NCBI RefSeq assembly: GCF_001434915.1
Contig: NZ_AZEF01000006.1
Span: 49,668 to 113,667 of the forward strand
Direction of reading: 5' to 3'
Source of the DNA: Liquorilactobacillus capillatus DSM 19910
GTDB lineage: Bacteria > Bacillota > Bacilli > Lactobacillales > Lactobacillaceae
DNA: 64,000 nucleotides
The first letter of the stretch is position 1, and the number at the start of each line of letters is the position of its first letter. The translations under genes and the position numbers were made by a program. The notes under the pieces were generated by a model. That model saw only the letters and a list, made by a program, of their open reading frames with translations, had not been told where the DNA came from and searched no databases. This document shows positions 26,951 through 35,444 of the stretch, in pieces.

Positions 26951-27027
26951 GATATCTCTTACAGAGAGGTATCTGTTCTAAGGGTCATTCGTGTAGTGCG
27001 GATAATACTTTATTTATTAGCCCTTAG
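26951..27027 (+). promoter_or_regulatory. Two hairpins in the rpmI-rplT gap
   Basis: GATATCTCT (26951-26959) pairs with AGAGGTATC (26965-26973) around a five-base loop, and CTAAGGG (26978-26984) pairs with CCCTTAG (27021-27027). No T tract follows the second stem, so a terminator is unlikely. The second stem ends just before the rplT ribosome binding site (AAGGAGG, 27038). A role in translational control of rplT is possible but not shown. Confidence 0.5.
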
Positions 27028-27049
27028 GTCAATTTAAGGAGGAATTTTC

Positions 27050-27409
27050 ATGCCACGTGTTAAAGGTGGAACAGTTACACGCCAACGTCGTAAAAAAGTA
27101 ATTAAATTAGCAAAGGGATACCGCGGATCAAAACATATCCAATTTAAGGTTGCTAAACAGCAGGTTATGAAGTCATACCAATATGCATTCCGTGATCGTC
27201 GTAAGACTAAATCTAACTTCCGCAAGTTGTGGATTGCACGGATCAATGCTGCTGCACGTGTTAATGATATTAGTTATAGCAAATTGATGCACGGGTTGAA
27301 GTTAGCAGAAGTTGACGTAAACCGTAAAATGTTAGCCGACTTAGCAATTAATGATAGTGCTGCTTTCAGCTCAATTGTTGAAGAAGCAAAGAGAGCTTTA
27401 GCTAAGTAA
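27050..27409 (+). CDS. rplT: 50S ribosomal protein L20
   Basis: A 119-residue basic protein with the typical start [26 protein letters not shown] and the [21 protein letters not shown] block. It is an early assembly protein of the large subunit and, in Firmicutes, the autogenous repressor of this operon through the leader RNA. AAGGAGG precedes the ATG. A terminator follows at 27431. Confidence 0.98.
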   Translation: MPRVKGGTVTRQRRKKVIKLAKGYRGSKHIQFKVAKQQVMKSYQYAFRDRRKTKSNFRKLWIARINAAARVNDISYSKLMHGLKLAEVDVNRKMLADLAINDSAAFSSIVEEAKRALAK

Positions 27410-27430
27410 GTAACCTGAACAAGAAGATAG

Positions 27431-27462
27431 AGTCTAGGACAATTTTGTTCTAGACTTTTGTT
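27431..27462 (+). terminator. Terminator of the infC operon
   Basis: AGTCTAGGAC (27431-27440) pairs with GTTCTAGACT (27447-27456), one G-U pair, followed by TTTG TTAT. Confidence 0.82.
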
Positions 27463-27506
27463 ATATCTGGGTTATTTTATAGTTGAGACTGTGGTGACAA
27501 TAATTT

Positions 27507-27536
27507 TTGCGTAATTTGATAGAAGTAGCATATAAT
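27507..27536 (+). promoter_or_regulatory. Promoter of the yqeG-yqeM run
   Basis: TTGCGT (27507-27512), 18-base spacer, consensus TATAAT (27531-27536), 32 bases upstream of the yqeG start. Confidence 0.65.
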
Positions 27537-27568
27537 GAATTAGTTAAGAAAAATTAGGAGTGTATTGT

Positions 27569-28102
27569 ATGTTTACACGTTTCAAACCAACTTGGATGCT
27601 TGAATCAATATATGATTTGAAACCAGCCGAGTTAAAAAAAAGGGGAATTAAGGTTGTTTTAACCGATTTAGATAATACTTTAATTGCATGGAATAACCCT
27701 AATGGGACAGCAGAACTAAAACACTGGTTAGAAATAATGCAGGAAGAAGCAATTCCGGTGGTCGTTGTATCAAATAACAGTAAAAAACGTGTTGCTCAGG
27801 CTGTTGCTCCATTTAAGCTGCTATTTATTTCCCGTGCATTAAAGCCATTTTCGTATGGAATAAATAAAGCTAAACGAGAGTTAAAGCTTAAAAACCATGA
27901 TTTAATATTAGTTGGTGATCAACTAGTAACTGATGTTGCGGCAGCACATGCAGCCGGTATTAGAAGTGTTTTAGTCAAACCTATTATTGAGACAGATGCA
28001 TGGAATACAAGAATAAATCGCTTTTTTGAAAGAATAATCAAGAAAAAGTTAATTAAAGATAAAGCTATTTCGGCTACATGGAGGCATTCACTAGATGATT
28101 AA
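27569..28102 (+). CDS. yqeG: YqeG family HAD-type phosphatase
   Basis: A 177-residue HAD-fold protein of the YqeG (HAD IIIA) family. The nucleophile motif is VVLTDLDNTLIAW with DxD-type Asp residues near residues 30-34, motif II is VVSNNS near 70-75, and the late acidic motif is LILVGDQLVTDV near 114-125. The true substrate is unknown. ATG 27569 is preferred because TTAGGAG lies 9 bases upstream; GTG 27560 is too close. It overlaps yqeH by 8 bases, so the two are translationally coupled, in the conserved yqeG-yqeH-yqeI order. Confidence 0.93.
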   Translation: MFTRFKPTWMLESIYDLKPAELKKRGIKVVLTDLDNTLIAWNNPNGTAELKHWLEIMQEEAIPVVVVSNNSKKRVAQAVAPFKLLFISRALKPFSYGINKAKRELKLKNHDLILVGDQLVTDVAAAHAAGIRSVLVKPIIETDAWNTRINRFFERIIKKKLIKDKAISATWRHSLDD

Positions 28103-29213
28103 AGAAAACGAAGAGCTGTATTGTATTGGCTGTGGGGCACCGATTCAGAGTTCTGATCCTAAGGGACTTGGTTATGTTCCGGCTTCGGCGATTCAGAAAA
28201 ACACAGAGGAAGAGGATCTGTATTGCAAGCGCTGCTTTAGGTTGCGCCATTATAATGAAGTATCTGATGTGGCGCTGACAGATGATGATTTTTTAAAAAT
28301 TTTGACACAGATTGGCGCAACTGATTCACTGATCGTTAATGTTGTTGATCTTTTTGATTTTAGTGGTTCTGTTATTCCGGGTTTGCAGCGTTTTGTAGGG
28401 AACAATCCTATCCTTATTGTTGGAAACAAAGAAGATTTACTGCCTAAATCATTAAAACGTTCCAAACTGCGGGATTGGATCAGACAAAGTGCTAACATGC
28501 AGGGGCTACGACCAGTAGATGTTGCGTTAATTAGTGCGAAAAAGAACCATATGATTGATTCACTATTAAAATTGATTGATAAATACCGCGAGGGTCGTGA
28601 TGTTTATGTTGTGGGGGTTACTAATGTTGGCAAGTCAACTTTGATCAACCAAATTATTAAGCAACAAACGGGGATTTCTGAACTGATTACAACTTCCCGT
28701 TTTCCTGGAACGACGCTTGATAAGATTGAAATACCTTTTGATGATGAACATTCATTAATTGATACACCAGGTGTTATCCATCAGCAGCAGATGACACATT
28801 TTCTTGTCGGTAAAGAATTAAATATTGCTGTTCCTCAAAAAGAAATCAAACCTAAAGTTTATCAGTTAGGTTCTGGTCAGACCCTCTTCTTAGGGGCGTT
28901 AGCGCGTTTTGATTATTTAAAAGGTGAGCGTAAAGGTGTCGTCGTATATGTTGACAATAACTTAATGATTCACCGGACGAAGACGAGTAATGCTGCAATT
29001 TTTTATGAAAAGCATGCTGGTGAGTTATTGCAGCCGCCATTTGCAGAAAATATGAAAAACTTGCCACCACTTGTTCGCTTCGAATTTAAGATAGCTCAAA
29101 AAAGTGATCTCGTTTTTGCAGGCTTAGGTTGGATTACAGTTAATGCGGATACGATAGTTGCTGGCTGGGCACCTAAGGGTGTTGCGGTTACTTTGAGACG
29201 AGCAATGATATAA
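28095..29213 (+). CDS. yqeH: Ribosome biogenesis GTPase YqeH
   Basis: A 372-residue circularly permuted GTPase: N-terminal zinc finger (CIGCG and CKRC pairs), then G4 VGNKEDL before G1 GVTNVGKSTLIN and G3 DTPG, the YqeH order. It is needed for assembly of the small subunit in Bacillus. The permuted order is directly visible, which makes the assignment firm. It is followed 10 bases later by yhbY. Confidence 0.96.
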   Translation: MIKENEELYCIGCGAPIQSSDPKGLGYVPASAIQKNTEEEDLYCKRCFRLRHYNEVSDVALTDDDFLKILTQIGATDSLIVNVVDLFDFSGSVIPGLQRFVGNNPILIVGNKEDLLPKSLKRSKLRDWIRQSANMQGLRPVDVALISAKKNHMIDSLLKLIDKYREGRDVYVVGVTNVGKSTLINQIIKQQTGISELITTSRFPGTTLDKIEIPFDDEHSLIDTPGVIHQQQMTHFLVGKELNIAVPQKEIKPKVYQLGSGQTLFLGALARFDYLKGERKGVVVYVDNNLMIHRTKTSNAAIFYEKHAGELLQPPFAENMKNLPPLVRFEFKIAQKSDLVFAGLGWITVNADTIVAGWAPKGVAVTLRRAMI

Positions 29214-29223
29214 GGAGGAAATA

Positions 29224-29535
29224 ATGTCACTAACAGGAAAAGAAAAACGCTTTTTAAGAGCACGTGCGCATTCAATGCGACCGCTATTTCAAATTGGAAA
29301 AGAAGGTTTAAACGCTATATGGATTGAACAGGTAAAAAGGGCTTTAAATAAACGTGAATTAATAAAGGTCAATCTTTTGCAAAGCGCACCTTTTGAAACA
29401 GATGAAGCACGTGCCTATCTGGAAGAAAAAACAGATTTTCAAGTTATTCAAGAAATTGGACATATTCTGGTTCTTTACCGACCAGCAGACAATGTTAAGA
29501 ATCGCATTATCTCAGATGAATTAAAGAAATTATAG
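29224..29535 (+). CDS. yhbY: YhbY/YqeI CRM-domain RNA-binding protein
   Basis: A 103-residue single CRM domain protein. The start MSLTGKEKRFLRARAHSMRPLFQIGKEGLN contains the GxxG-type loop (QIGKEG) used for RNA binding. It associates with pre-50S particles in other bacteria and is named YqeI in Bacillus. AAGGAGG precedes the ATG. Located between yqeH and nadD. Confidence 0.95.
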   Translation: MSLTGKEKRFLRARAHSMRPLFQIGKEGLNAIWIEQVKRALNKRELIKVNLLQSAPFETDEARAYLEEKTDFQVIQEIGHILVLYRPADNVKNRIISDELKKL

Positions 29536-29559
29536 ATTGAGATCTCGGAGGTGTAGACT

Positions 29560-30195
29560 TTGACCGTCCAAACGGTAAAAGAACCACAAGTTTTAACCAC
29601 AACAGAACTTAATTTTAGTGGAAATAAAAAAAGAATTGGTATTTTAGGTGGAACATTTAATCCACCGCATTTAGGGCACTTGATTATTGCAGAACAAGTT
29701 GCTGATCAACTAGGGTTGGAAAAAGTTTTTTTTATGCCGGATGATAACCCGCCACACGTTGACCATAAGGAATCTATCGCTGCAGCTGAGCGGGAAAAAA
29801 TGGTTGCTTTGAGTATAGCAGGAAATCCACTTTTTCGGATTGAAGAATGTGAATTAAGGCGTGGTGGGGTGAGCTATACTTACGATAGTATTAAATATTT
29901 GCAAGAATGTCACCCTGACTATGAGATTTATTTTATTATTGGTGGTGATATGGTAGCCTATCTACCTAAATGGCATAAGGTCGAGCAATTAGTAAAGATG
30001 GTCCATTTTGTAGGAGTGGCGCGCCATGGCTATCCACGTCAGAGTCCCTATCCAATTATGTGGATAGATATACCCTTAATTGAGATCAGTTCAACTTTGA
30101 TCCGACAAAAACTACGGCAGCATTGTTCAATTAAATATTTAGTGCCGGATGCTGTTGAGAAGTATATCAAGGAAAGAGGATTGTACAATGGTTGA
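29560..30195 (+). CDS. nadD: Nicotinate-nucleotide adenylyltransferase
   Basis: A 211-residue nucleotidyltransferase that makes deamido-NAD from nicotinate mononucleotide and ATP. The T/HxGH motif is in GILGGTFNPPHLGHL near residues 27-41 and the second signature is ISSTLIRQKL near 175-184. TTG 29560 is the likely start: CGGAGGTG ends 7 bases before it and no ATG with a site is near. The N-terminal 20 residues before the Rossmann fold are a short extension. Its 3' end overlaps yqeK by 8 bases. Confidence 0.95.
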   Translation: MTVQTVKEPQVLTTTELNFSGNKKRIGILGGTFNPPHLGHLIIAEQVADQLGLEKVFFMPDDNPPHVDHKESIAAAEREKMVALSIAGNPLFRIEECELRRGGVSYTYDSIKYLQECHPDYEIYFIIGGDMVAYLPKWHKVEQLVKMVHFVGVARHGYPRQSPYPIMWIDIPLIEISSTLIRQKLRQHCSIKYLVPDAVEKYIKERGLYNG

Positions 30196-30781
30196 GTTAG
30201 AGTATCATCAAGGCTATTTTAATGGAACTCGTACTGAGCTTTGTGCTAGAGTTCAGCAAAGTGTAAGCCCCAAGCGTTATCAACATATTTTGGGAGTTGA
30301 AGAAGCTGCAGTGCAGCTTGCACAACGGAATGATGTTGAAGTTGAAAAAGCCAGTATTGCAGCACTTGTGCATGACTACGCTAAGGAACGCAGTCCAGAG
30401 GAGTTTAAAAGTGTTATTCAGCATAAAAAATTAAATTCTGATCTTTTGAATTGGAATAATTTTATCTGGCATGGTGTTGTTGGGGCTGAGATTATAGCAG
30501 CTGAGCTTGAAATAAATGATATTGAAATTTTAAATGCAGTTAGACGTCATACGGTAGGAGCAGTTACAATGACTCAGTTAGATAAAGTCATTTATGTAGC
30601 CGATTTTATTGAGAAAGGGCGTCTTTTCCCGGATGTTGCTTTTGCACGGACCATTGCATTTAATGACTTGGATCAAGCTGTTTCTTTTGAGACCAAACAC
30701 ACATTGCAGTATTTGTTAGCTGCAAATAAAATAATTTATCCAGCAGCAATAGCAACTTATAATCGCTGGGTAACTGAATAG
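30188..30781 (+). CDS. yqeK: YqeK HD-domain diadenosine tetraphosphatase
   Basis: A 197-residue HD-domain protein. Metal-binding residues are visible in RYQHILGVEEAA, LVHDYAKE (HD pair), WHGVVGAEI and VYVADFIEKG. YqeK proteins hydrolyse Ap4A symmetrically to ADP. I choose ATG 30188 because GAGG lies upstream; an ATG in frame at 30149 inside nadD lacks a site. The 8-base overlap with nadD suggests coupling. Confidence 0.94.
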   Translation: MVELEYHQGYFNGTRTELCARVQQSVSPKRYQHILGVEEAAVQLAQRNDVEVEKASIAALVHDYAKERSPEEFKSVIQHKKLNSDLLNWNNFIWHGVVGAEIIAAELEINDIEILNAVRRHTVGAVTMTQLDKVIYVADFIEKGRLFPDVAFARTIAFNDLDQAVSFETKHTLQYLLAANKIIYPAAIATYNRWVTE

Positions 30782-30799
30782 TAAACGAAGGAGAATCAA

Positions 30800-31156
30800 A
30801 TGAATAGTAAAGATATTTTGAAAGTAGTTGTTGAGGCTGCTGATAGTAAAAAAGCAGAGGATATTGTAGCACTGGATGTTCAAAAAATAAGTTACGTTGC
30901 TGATTATTTCGTTATTATGCAAGCTGATTCAGAACGTCAGGTTAAGGCAATTGCTGATGCAATCGAAGAAAAGGCTACGGAAAATAAAATTTCAATCAAA
31001 CAAGTTGAAGGGAAAAATAGCGGTACATGGATACTGATTGATTTAGCTGATGTCATAGTTCATGTTTTCAAAACGGAAACACGTCATTTTTATAATTTAG
31101 AAAAGCTCTGGTCAGAAGCACCATTTGTTGAGATCACTAAATGGTTAACTAATTAG
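30800..31156 (+). CDS. rsfS: Ribosome silencing factor RsfS
   Basis: A 118-residue RsfS/DUF143 protein. It binds L14 and blocks subunit joining under starvation. Family blocks are YVADYFVIMQADSERQVKAI (about 33-52) and GTWILIDLADVIVHVF (about 75-90). AAGGAG lies before the ATG. It is 18 bases after yqeK and 2 bases before the methyltransferase gene. Confidence 0.96.
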   Translation: MNSKDILKVVVEAADSKKAEDIVALDVQKISYVADYFVIMQADSERQVKAIADAIEEKATENKISIKQVEGKNSGTWILIDLADVIVHVFKTETRHFYNLEKLWSEAPFVEITKWLTN

Positions 31157-31158
31157 TA

Positions 31159-31899
31159 ATGATTTATACAACTTTTGCTCAATTATATGACGAATTGATG
31201 GAACCAGAGATGTACCGCTGTTGGGAGCATTTTATCGAGCAGCAGGTTCCTAAACTTGAGACCGCTAGTATCCTTGACCTTGCATGTGGGACAGGCCGGC
31301 TAGCAATTTTACTTGCACAGAAGGGCTATCACGTTACTGGCTCTGACCTATCATCAGATATGTTGGCATTAGCTGAAGAACGAGCTAGAAACGCGCATGT
31401 TACTTTACCTTTGGTAGAAGCCAACATGTTGGTTTTAAATGATTTAGCACAATTTGATGTAATTACTTGTTGTCTTGACTCGTTGTGCTATTTAGAAAAT
31501 AAAAAAGCGATGCAAACAGTATTTGAACAGGTATTTGCTCATTTACATCCCAACGGAACTTTCATCTTTGATGTAATCTCACCCCATCAGACGGATGTCG
31601 TCTATCCAGGGTATATGTACAATTATACAGATGAAGAACGAGCCTTCATCTGGGAGTCTTATAGTGGTGAAAAATCTCATAGTGTGGTTCATGACTTAAC
31701 TTTTTTTGTTTATGACGAGCTAACTAATGGATATACCCGTTTAAGTGAGACCCATCATGAACGAACTTACCCGCTAGCTGATTATATGCAGATGCTTAAT
31801 GCAGCTGGCTTTAAAGAAGTTAGCAAGTCGGCTTCTTTTGGGCAAAAAGAGATTTCTCAGTCAACAGATAGATGGTTTTTTGTCTGCCATAAAAAGTAG
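31159..31899 (+). CDS. yqeM: YqeM-like class I SAM-dependent methyltransferase
   Basis: A 246-residue methyltransferase with SAM motif I SILDLACGTGRLA near residues 37-49, motif II acidic VTGSDLSSDML near 57-67 and motif IV DVITCCLDSLCYL near 95-107. The substrate is unknown; the family is always near rsfS, so RNA or ribosome-related work is a guess. It begins 2 bases after the rsfS stop (TAGTAATG) with no separate ribosome binding site, so it is probably translated by coupling. Confidence 0.93.
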   Translation: MIYTTFAQLYDELMEPEMYRCWEHFIEQQVPKLETASILDLACGTGRLAILLAQKGYHVTGSDLSSDMLALAEERARNAHVTLPLVEANMLVLNDLAQFDVITCCLDSLCYLENKKAMQTVFEQVFAHLHPNGTFIFDVISPHQTDVVYPGYMYNYTDEERAFIWESYSGEKSHSVVHDLTFFVYDELTNGYTRLSETHHERTYPLADYMQMLNAAGFKEVSKSASFGQKEISQSTDRWFFVCHKK

Positions 31900-31913
31900 A
31901 AAGAGGGATGCCC

Positions 31914-33062
31914 ATGACAGTAGTTGGAATAATCGCTGAATATAATCCCTTTCATAACGGACATCTATACCAGCTTGAGCAAGTTCGAGAACAGTTTCCC
32001 ACTGCAACAATTGTTGTTGCAATGAGTGGGAATTTTTTGGAGCGAGGGGAACCAGCATGTCTTGATAAGTGGACGCGTACGCGCCAAGCTTTAACAGCAG
32101 GTGTTGATGTCGTTGTTGAGCTGCCCTTGGCTTTTTGCGTTCAACCGGCAGATCGTTTTGCATTAGGTGCGGTGAAGATCTTGAAAGAGATGGGAGTTGA
32201 GCAGCTCTTCTTTGGTGCAGAACATGCGGAGTATGATTTCAATCTAATGGCGGAAAAAACACTGAATATTCATGGAGACTTTTCTAAATATAATGAATCA
32301 TATGCAGCTGCATATCAACGGGCCGTCTATACACAATTAGGGTACAGTGTAGATACTCCTAATGACTTGCTAGGATTAGCGTATGCTCGTGCCAATGTCC
32401 GTTTAAATGCACGTTTTAGGCTGGTACCGCTACAGCGAATAATTGCTGGGCATCATGATCTTATATTACAGAAAAAGCAAAATATTGCCAGTGCTTCAGC
32501 GATTAGAAAACAGTTGCAGGCACGAAAGATAAAAGATGTTAAGACCTATGTGCCTGAAATTACCTATAAGGCAATAATGAAACAGCCGTTGATTTCATGG
32601 AATGATTTTTGGCCTTTGCTGCGTTATCAAATTGAAACAAGTTCTTTACAAAAAATAAGAAGTCTGTATGGTGTTGGTGAGGGGCTGGAGTACCGGGTAA
32701 AACAGCAATTGGAAGGACTTCCAGAGGATGCTACTTTCGATGACTGGCTTAAAGCCGTCAAATCAAAACGATACACCTATACCCGGTTGGCTCGTTTAGC
32801 GGTAGCAATTTTGGTTCAGGTTACGTCTGGAGAAGTTGAAGAAGTTGAGAAAAATCCTTATTTGCGATTATTAGGCTTTAGTTTCCGAGGACAATGTCAT
32901 TTAAATAAAGTAAAGAAAAGTAGCTGCTATCCGCTAATTACTAAAATAACGAAAGATAACAAAAAGAGCACTCTACAATTAGACTATCGTGCTGGTAATG
33001 TGTACGCTTTAGCTACTGGAGTTAAACAAGATTTAAGACACATACCGTTGCGGATCCACTAA
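31914..33062 (+). CDS. tmcAL: tRNA(Met) cytidine acetate ligase TmcAL
   Basis: A 382-residue nucleotidyltransferase-like protein of the former YlbM/DUF795 family. The ATP-binding motif GIIAEYNPFHNGHLYQL is at residues 5-21 and the second signature is SASAIRKQL near 188-196. In Bacillus TmcAL acetylates the wobble cytidine of elongator tRNA-Met using acetate and ATP. ATG 31914 fits AGAGGG; ATG 31908 is too close to it. It ends the run that began with yqeG. Confidence 0.95.
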   Translation: MTVVGIIAEYNPFHNGHLYQLEQVREQFPTATIVVAMSGNFLERGEPACLDKWTRTRQALTAGVDVVVELPLAFCVQPADRFALGAVKILKEMGVEQLFFGAEHAEYDFNLMAEKTLNIHGDFSKYNESYAAAYQRAVYTQLGYSVDTPNDLLGLAYARANVRLNARFRLVPLQRIIAGHHDLILQKKQNIASASAIRKQLQARKIKDVKTYVPEITYKAIMKQPLISWNDFWPLLRYQIETSSLQKIRSLYGVGEGLEYRVKQQLEGLPEDATFDDWLKAVKSKRYTYTRLARLAVAILVQVTSGEVEEVEKNPYLRLLGFSFRGQCHLNKVKKSSCYPLITKITKDNKKSTLQLDYRAGNVYALATGVKQDLRHIPLRIH

Positions 33063-33083
33063 AGTGCTGTCAAGGAAAAAACG

Positions 33084-33112
33084 TTGACATTACTTTGGGA
33101 GAAAGGTATAAT
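33084..33112 (+). promoter_or_regulatory. Consensus sigma-A promoter for yceD-rpmF
   Basis: TTGACA (33084-33089), 17-base spacer, TATAAT (33107-33112): a perfect match to consensus, 29 bases before the yceD start. Confidence 0.92.
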
Positions 33113-33141
33113 TACGGTTGTTGCATTAGGAGGAGATTTGT

Positions 33142-33675
33142 ATGAAATGGTCTCTGAGCGAACTGAGTCAGAACAGTTCCGAACCTCTTCAGGTTGATAC
33201 GATGGTTGATATTGCTGTGTCAATCAAGGCTCGCGATGAAGACATCCTAGCTATTTCACCGGCACATGTAAAGGGTATTTTTTCCCAAGATACCCTTGGG
33301 CTATTAGGTTATTTGCGAGTAGCTGTGACAGTGACGGTACCATCAACCAGATCGCTAGTTCCAGTTGAGGTTCCGCTTAAGTTTGATATTAGTGAGTATT
33401 ATGTTAGTCACCATGATAATAATATAGAACGTTTTGATGAAAATGACGTCGTTATTATTTTAGAAAATGATGTTATTGATTTAAACCAGATCCTTGAAGA
33501 TAACATCTTACTACAGATTCCGACGAAAGTTTTGACAACAGAAGAAAGACAGCAAGCTGCTGATTTAAAGGGAAATGATTGGAATCTAATCGAAGAAGAT
33601 CATAAAGCCAAAAACAGCAATGATGTTGATCCTCGGATGGCTAAATTGAAGGATTTTTTTAAAAATGACGATTAA
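33142..33675 (+). CDS. yceD: YceD/DUF177 family protein
   Basis: A 177-residue acidic protein of the DUF177 family, always found before rpmF. In E. coli and plants it is linked to 23S rRNA accumulation. The conserved start MKWSLSELSQ is typical for lactobacilli; the C-terminal part has the EERQQAADLKGNDWNLI-like block. No enzyme motif. AGGAGG precedes the ATG. Driven by the consensus promoter 29 bases upstream. Confidence 0.92.
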   Translation: MKWSLSELSQNSSEPLQVDTMVDIAVSIKARDEDILAISPAHVKGIFSQDTLGLLGYLRVAVTVTVPSTRSLVPVEVPLKFDISEYYVSHHDNNIERFDENDVVIILENDVIDLNQILEDNILLQIPTKVLTTEERQQAADLKGNDWNLIEEDHKAKNSNDVDPRMAKLKDFFKNDD

Positions 33676-33689
33676 AGCTTAAGGAATAG

Positions 33690-33718
33690 TTGCAAAACTA
33701 AGGAATACAAAGTACAAT
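33690..33718 (+). promoter_or_regulatory. Candidate internal promoter before rpmF
   Basis: TTGCAA (33690-33695), 17-base spacer, TACAAT (33713-33718), in the yceD-rpmF gap. It may give rpmF extra transcripts. Confidence 0.5.
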
Positions 33719-33765
33719 TCTTCTTGTTGAATAATTTTTAATTAATTTAAAGGAGGTGGCTGTCA

Positions 33766-33945
33766 GTGGCAGTACCAGCACGTAAAACTTCAAAGACACG
33801 TAAGAGATTACGTCGAACACATTACAAACTGCAAGTACCAGGTATGAGTGCTTGTCCAAATTGTGGCGAATTAAGAAAATCACATCATGTATGCTCAAGT
33901 TGTGGTTATTATGGTGATAAGGAAGTCGTTAAACTATCGAAGTAA
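33766..33945 (+). CDS. rpmF: 50S ribosomal protein L32
   Basis: A 59-residue protein read from GTG with AAAGGAGG upstream. The product begins with the L32 pattern [21 protein letters not shown] and has a complete zinc ribbon, CPNCG and CSSCG, so this is the four-cysteine, zinc-binding type. Basic and short as usual. A terminator follows at 33974. Confidence 0.97.
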   Translation: MAVPARKTSKTRKRLRRTHYKLQVPGMSACPNCGELRKSHHVCSSCGYYGDKEVVKLSK

Positions 33946-33973
33946 GACGAACTCCAAATGCAATAAAGCAGCA

Positions 33974-34010
33974 GCATTCCAGACAGCCTATGTCATGGAG
34001 TGCTTTTTTA
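33974..34010 (+). terminator. Terminator after rpmF
   Basis: GCATTCCA (33974-33981) pairs with TGGAGTGC (33996-34003) with one G-U pair and an inner GACA/TGTC extension, then TTTTTTA. Confidence 0.88.
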
Positions 34011-34114
34011 TTATGAAAAAAAGTTTTCGATGAAACTTATTTTTAAAGAGTAGAGGGAAAAACTAAATCTGTGGTAAAATTTAACAAGGTCAAAGAGGAG
34101 GGACAACAACGTAA

Positions 34115-34699
34115 ATGAAAGTACATAATGTTGAACTAACAATTAGTGCGGTCAGACCTGAACAGTATCCAGTTGAGGGACTTCCAGAAATAGCCTTGGT
34201 TGGGCGTTCTAATGTGGGCAAGTCATCACTTATTAATACGCTTATTAACCGTAAAAGCTATGCACGAACATCTAGCCAACCGGGGAAAACACAAACACTA
34301 AATTTTTATAATGTTGAGGATTTATTATATTTAGTTGATGTTCCAGGGTACGGCTACGCGAAGGTTTCGAAAAAAGAACGGGACAAGTGGGGCCGAATGA
34401 TTGAAACTTATTTAACACAACGACCTAATCTAAAGGGTGTGATCGCGTTGATGGATGCACGTCATGAACCGACTGAACTTGATATACAGATGCTGGGGTT
34501 TCTTCATTATTATCAGCTTCCCTTCTTAGCGGTTGGAACCAAAATTGATAAAATACCGCGTTCAAAGTGGAATAAAATGGTAAGTAATGCAGTGAAGAAA
34601 ACAAGTTTTTTAAATCACGATAATTATGCTTTATTTTCTGCTGTTAACAAAACGGGTAAAGAGCTTGTGTGGGATTGGATTGAAAAAATGGTTGAGTAA
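34115..34699 (+). CDS. engB: Ribosome biogenesis GTP-binding protein YsxC/EngB
   Basis: A 194-residue TRAFAC GTPase: G1 [12 protein letters not shown] near residues 30-41, G2 [13 protein letters not shown]3 DVPGYGYAK near 75-83, G4 TKIDKI near 142-147. It is needed for late 50S assembly. AGAGGAGGGAC lies upstream of the ATG. The following MazG-like gene starts 20 bases later. Confidence 0.97.
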   Translation: MKVHNVELTISAVRPEQYPVEGLPEIALVGRSNVGKSSLINTLINRKSYARTSSQPGKTQTLNFYNVEDLLYLVDVPGYGYAKVSKKERDKWGRMIETYLTQRPNLKGVIALMDARHEPTELDIQMLGFLHYYQLPFLAVGTKIDKIPRSKWNKMVSNAVKKTSFLNHDNYALFSAVNKTGKELVWDWIEKMVE

Positions 34700-34719
34700 G
34701 ATTGAAAGGAAGATGTTTA

Positions 34720-35019
34720 ATGGAATTTAATGAATATCAAGAAGCTGCTAAACGGACATTGTATGGTAATGAGCAGGTTTTAACAAATTGTGCGTTAGGC
34801 TTGGCTGGTGAAAGCGGACAAGTGATTGATTTAATCAAAAATTATACGTTTAAAGGTAAGGACCTCAATCGTGCAGAAATGGTCCATGAATTAGGAGACG
34901 TTTTATGGTATTTGTCACAGATTGCAGCTTGGGCAGACATTCCTTTCGATGAAATAGCCCAAAACAATATCCAAACACTTAACCAGCGCTATCCACATGG
35001 TTTTGCGCAAGATAAGTAA
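34720..35019 (+). CDS. MazG-like nucleotide pyrophosphohydrolase
   Basis: A 99-residue all-alpha NTP pyrophosphatase. The family motif is seen as GLAGESGQVIDLIKNYTFKG (about 24-43) followed by ELGDVLWYLSQIA (about 55-67), giving the acidic ExxxD and ExxD residues that hold magnesium, though one of the usual Glu positions is Ser. It probably cleaves non-canonical dNTPs; the substrate is unknown. ATG 34720 sits behind GAAAGGAAG; a TTG at 34702 would overlap that site. Confidence 0.85.
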   Translation: MEFNEYQEAAKRTLYGNEQVLTNCALGLAGESGQVIDLIKNYTFKGKDLNRAEMVHELGDVLWYLSQIAAWADIPFDEIAQNNIQTLNQRYPHGFAQDK

Positions 35020-35060
35020 AACGATACCAGTAAAGCTCTTATTAAAATATGAGTAAAATA

Positions 35061-35148
35061 AAAAAGTCTAAACAAGTAGTAAGTCAGCTTTCAAGGAGGG
35101 AACCGTAGATAAAGCCTTGAAAGAAGAATCAGCTTGTTTAGACTTTTT
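35061..35148. terminator. Nested inverted repeat, likely bidirectional terminator
   Basis: Outer arms AAAAAGTCTAAACAAG (35061-35076) and CTTGTTTAGACTTTTT (35133-35148) are perfect 16-base complements with A and T ends. Inside is a second pair, CTTTCAAGG (35088-35096) and CCTTGAAAG (35115-35123). It lies between the MazG-like gene and the minus-strand 43-codon gene, so it can end both. The internal hairpin is unusual for a simple terminator. Confidence 0.8.
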
Positions 35149-35161
35149 GACTATCATCAAA

Positions 35162-35293
35162 TTATTTTTTTTTAGTCTCTTTTTTTTCAGTTTTAGTAGC
35201 GTCTGTTTTCTTTTTAGGTGGTTGAATAGGATCAACGGCAAACTTCTCAAAGAGTTTGTCTAATTGATTTTGGCGGTTGACTGTAAGCCCCAT
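35162..35293 (-). CDS. Small 43-residue protein, SPJ_0845-like
   Basis: A short ORF on the minus strand with start MGLTVNRQNQLDKLFEKFAV and a Lys/Thr-rich tail. AAGGAGTG lies 10 bases upstream of the ATG, and a promoter-like TTGAAA-17-TATCCT lies further upstream, so it looks real. The first 20 residues resemble the small SPJ_0845 family that I recall from streptococci and lactobacilli; function unknown. It is followed by the nested inverted repeat. Confidence 0.7.
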   Translation of the reverse strand: MGLTVNRQNQLDKLFEKFAVDPIQPPKKKTDATKTEKKETKKK

Positions 35294-35343
35294 AAGGTAA
35301 AATCACTCCTTTGTTTTAAGGTATTAGTCTAGTTACTTCCAAC

Positions 35344-35372
35344 AGGATAACAGATTTTACTGAAAATTTCAA
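35344..35372 (-). promoter_or_regulatory. Promoter for the 43-residue protein gene
   Basis: Read on the minus strand: TTGAAA (35372-35367), 17-base spacer, TATCCT (35349-35344), 50 bases upstream of the start at 35293. Confidence 0.5.
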
Positions 35373-35444
35373 TTAACTAGCTTTTGTATAAAAAGAATAT
35401 TATTAGCTTTTTTATGAATAAACAGTGCTTATTAATGGAATTTA

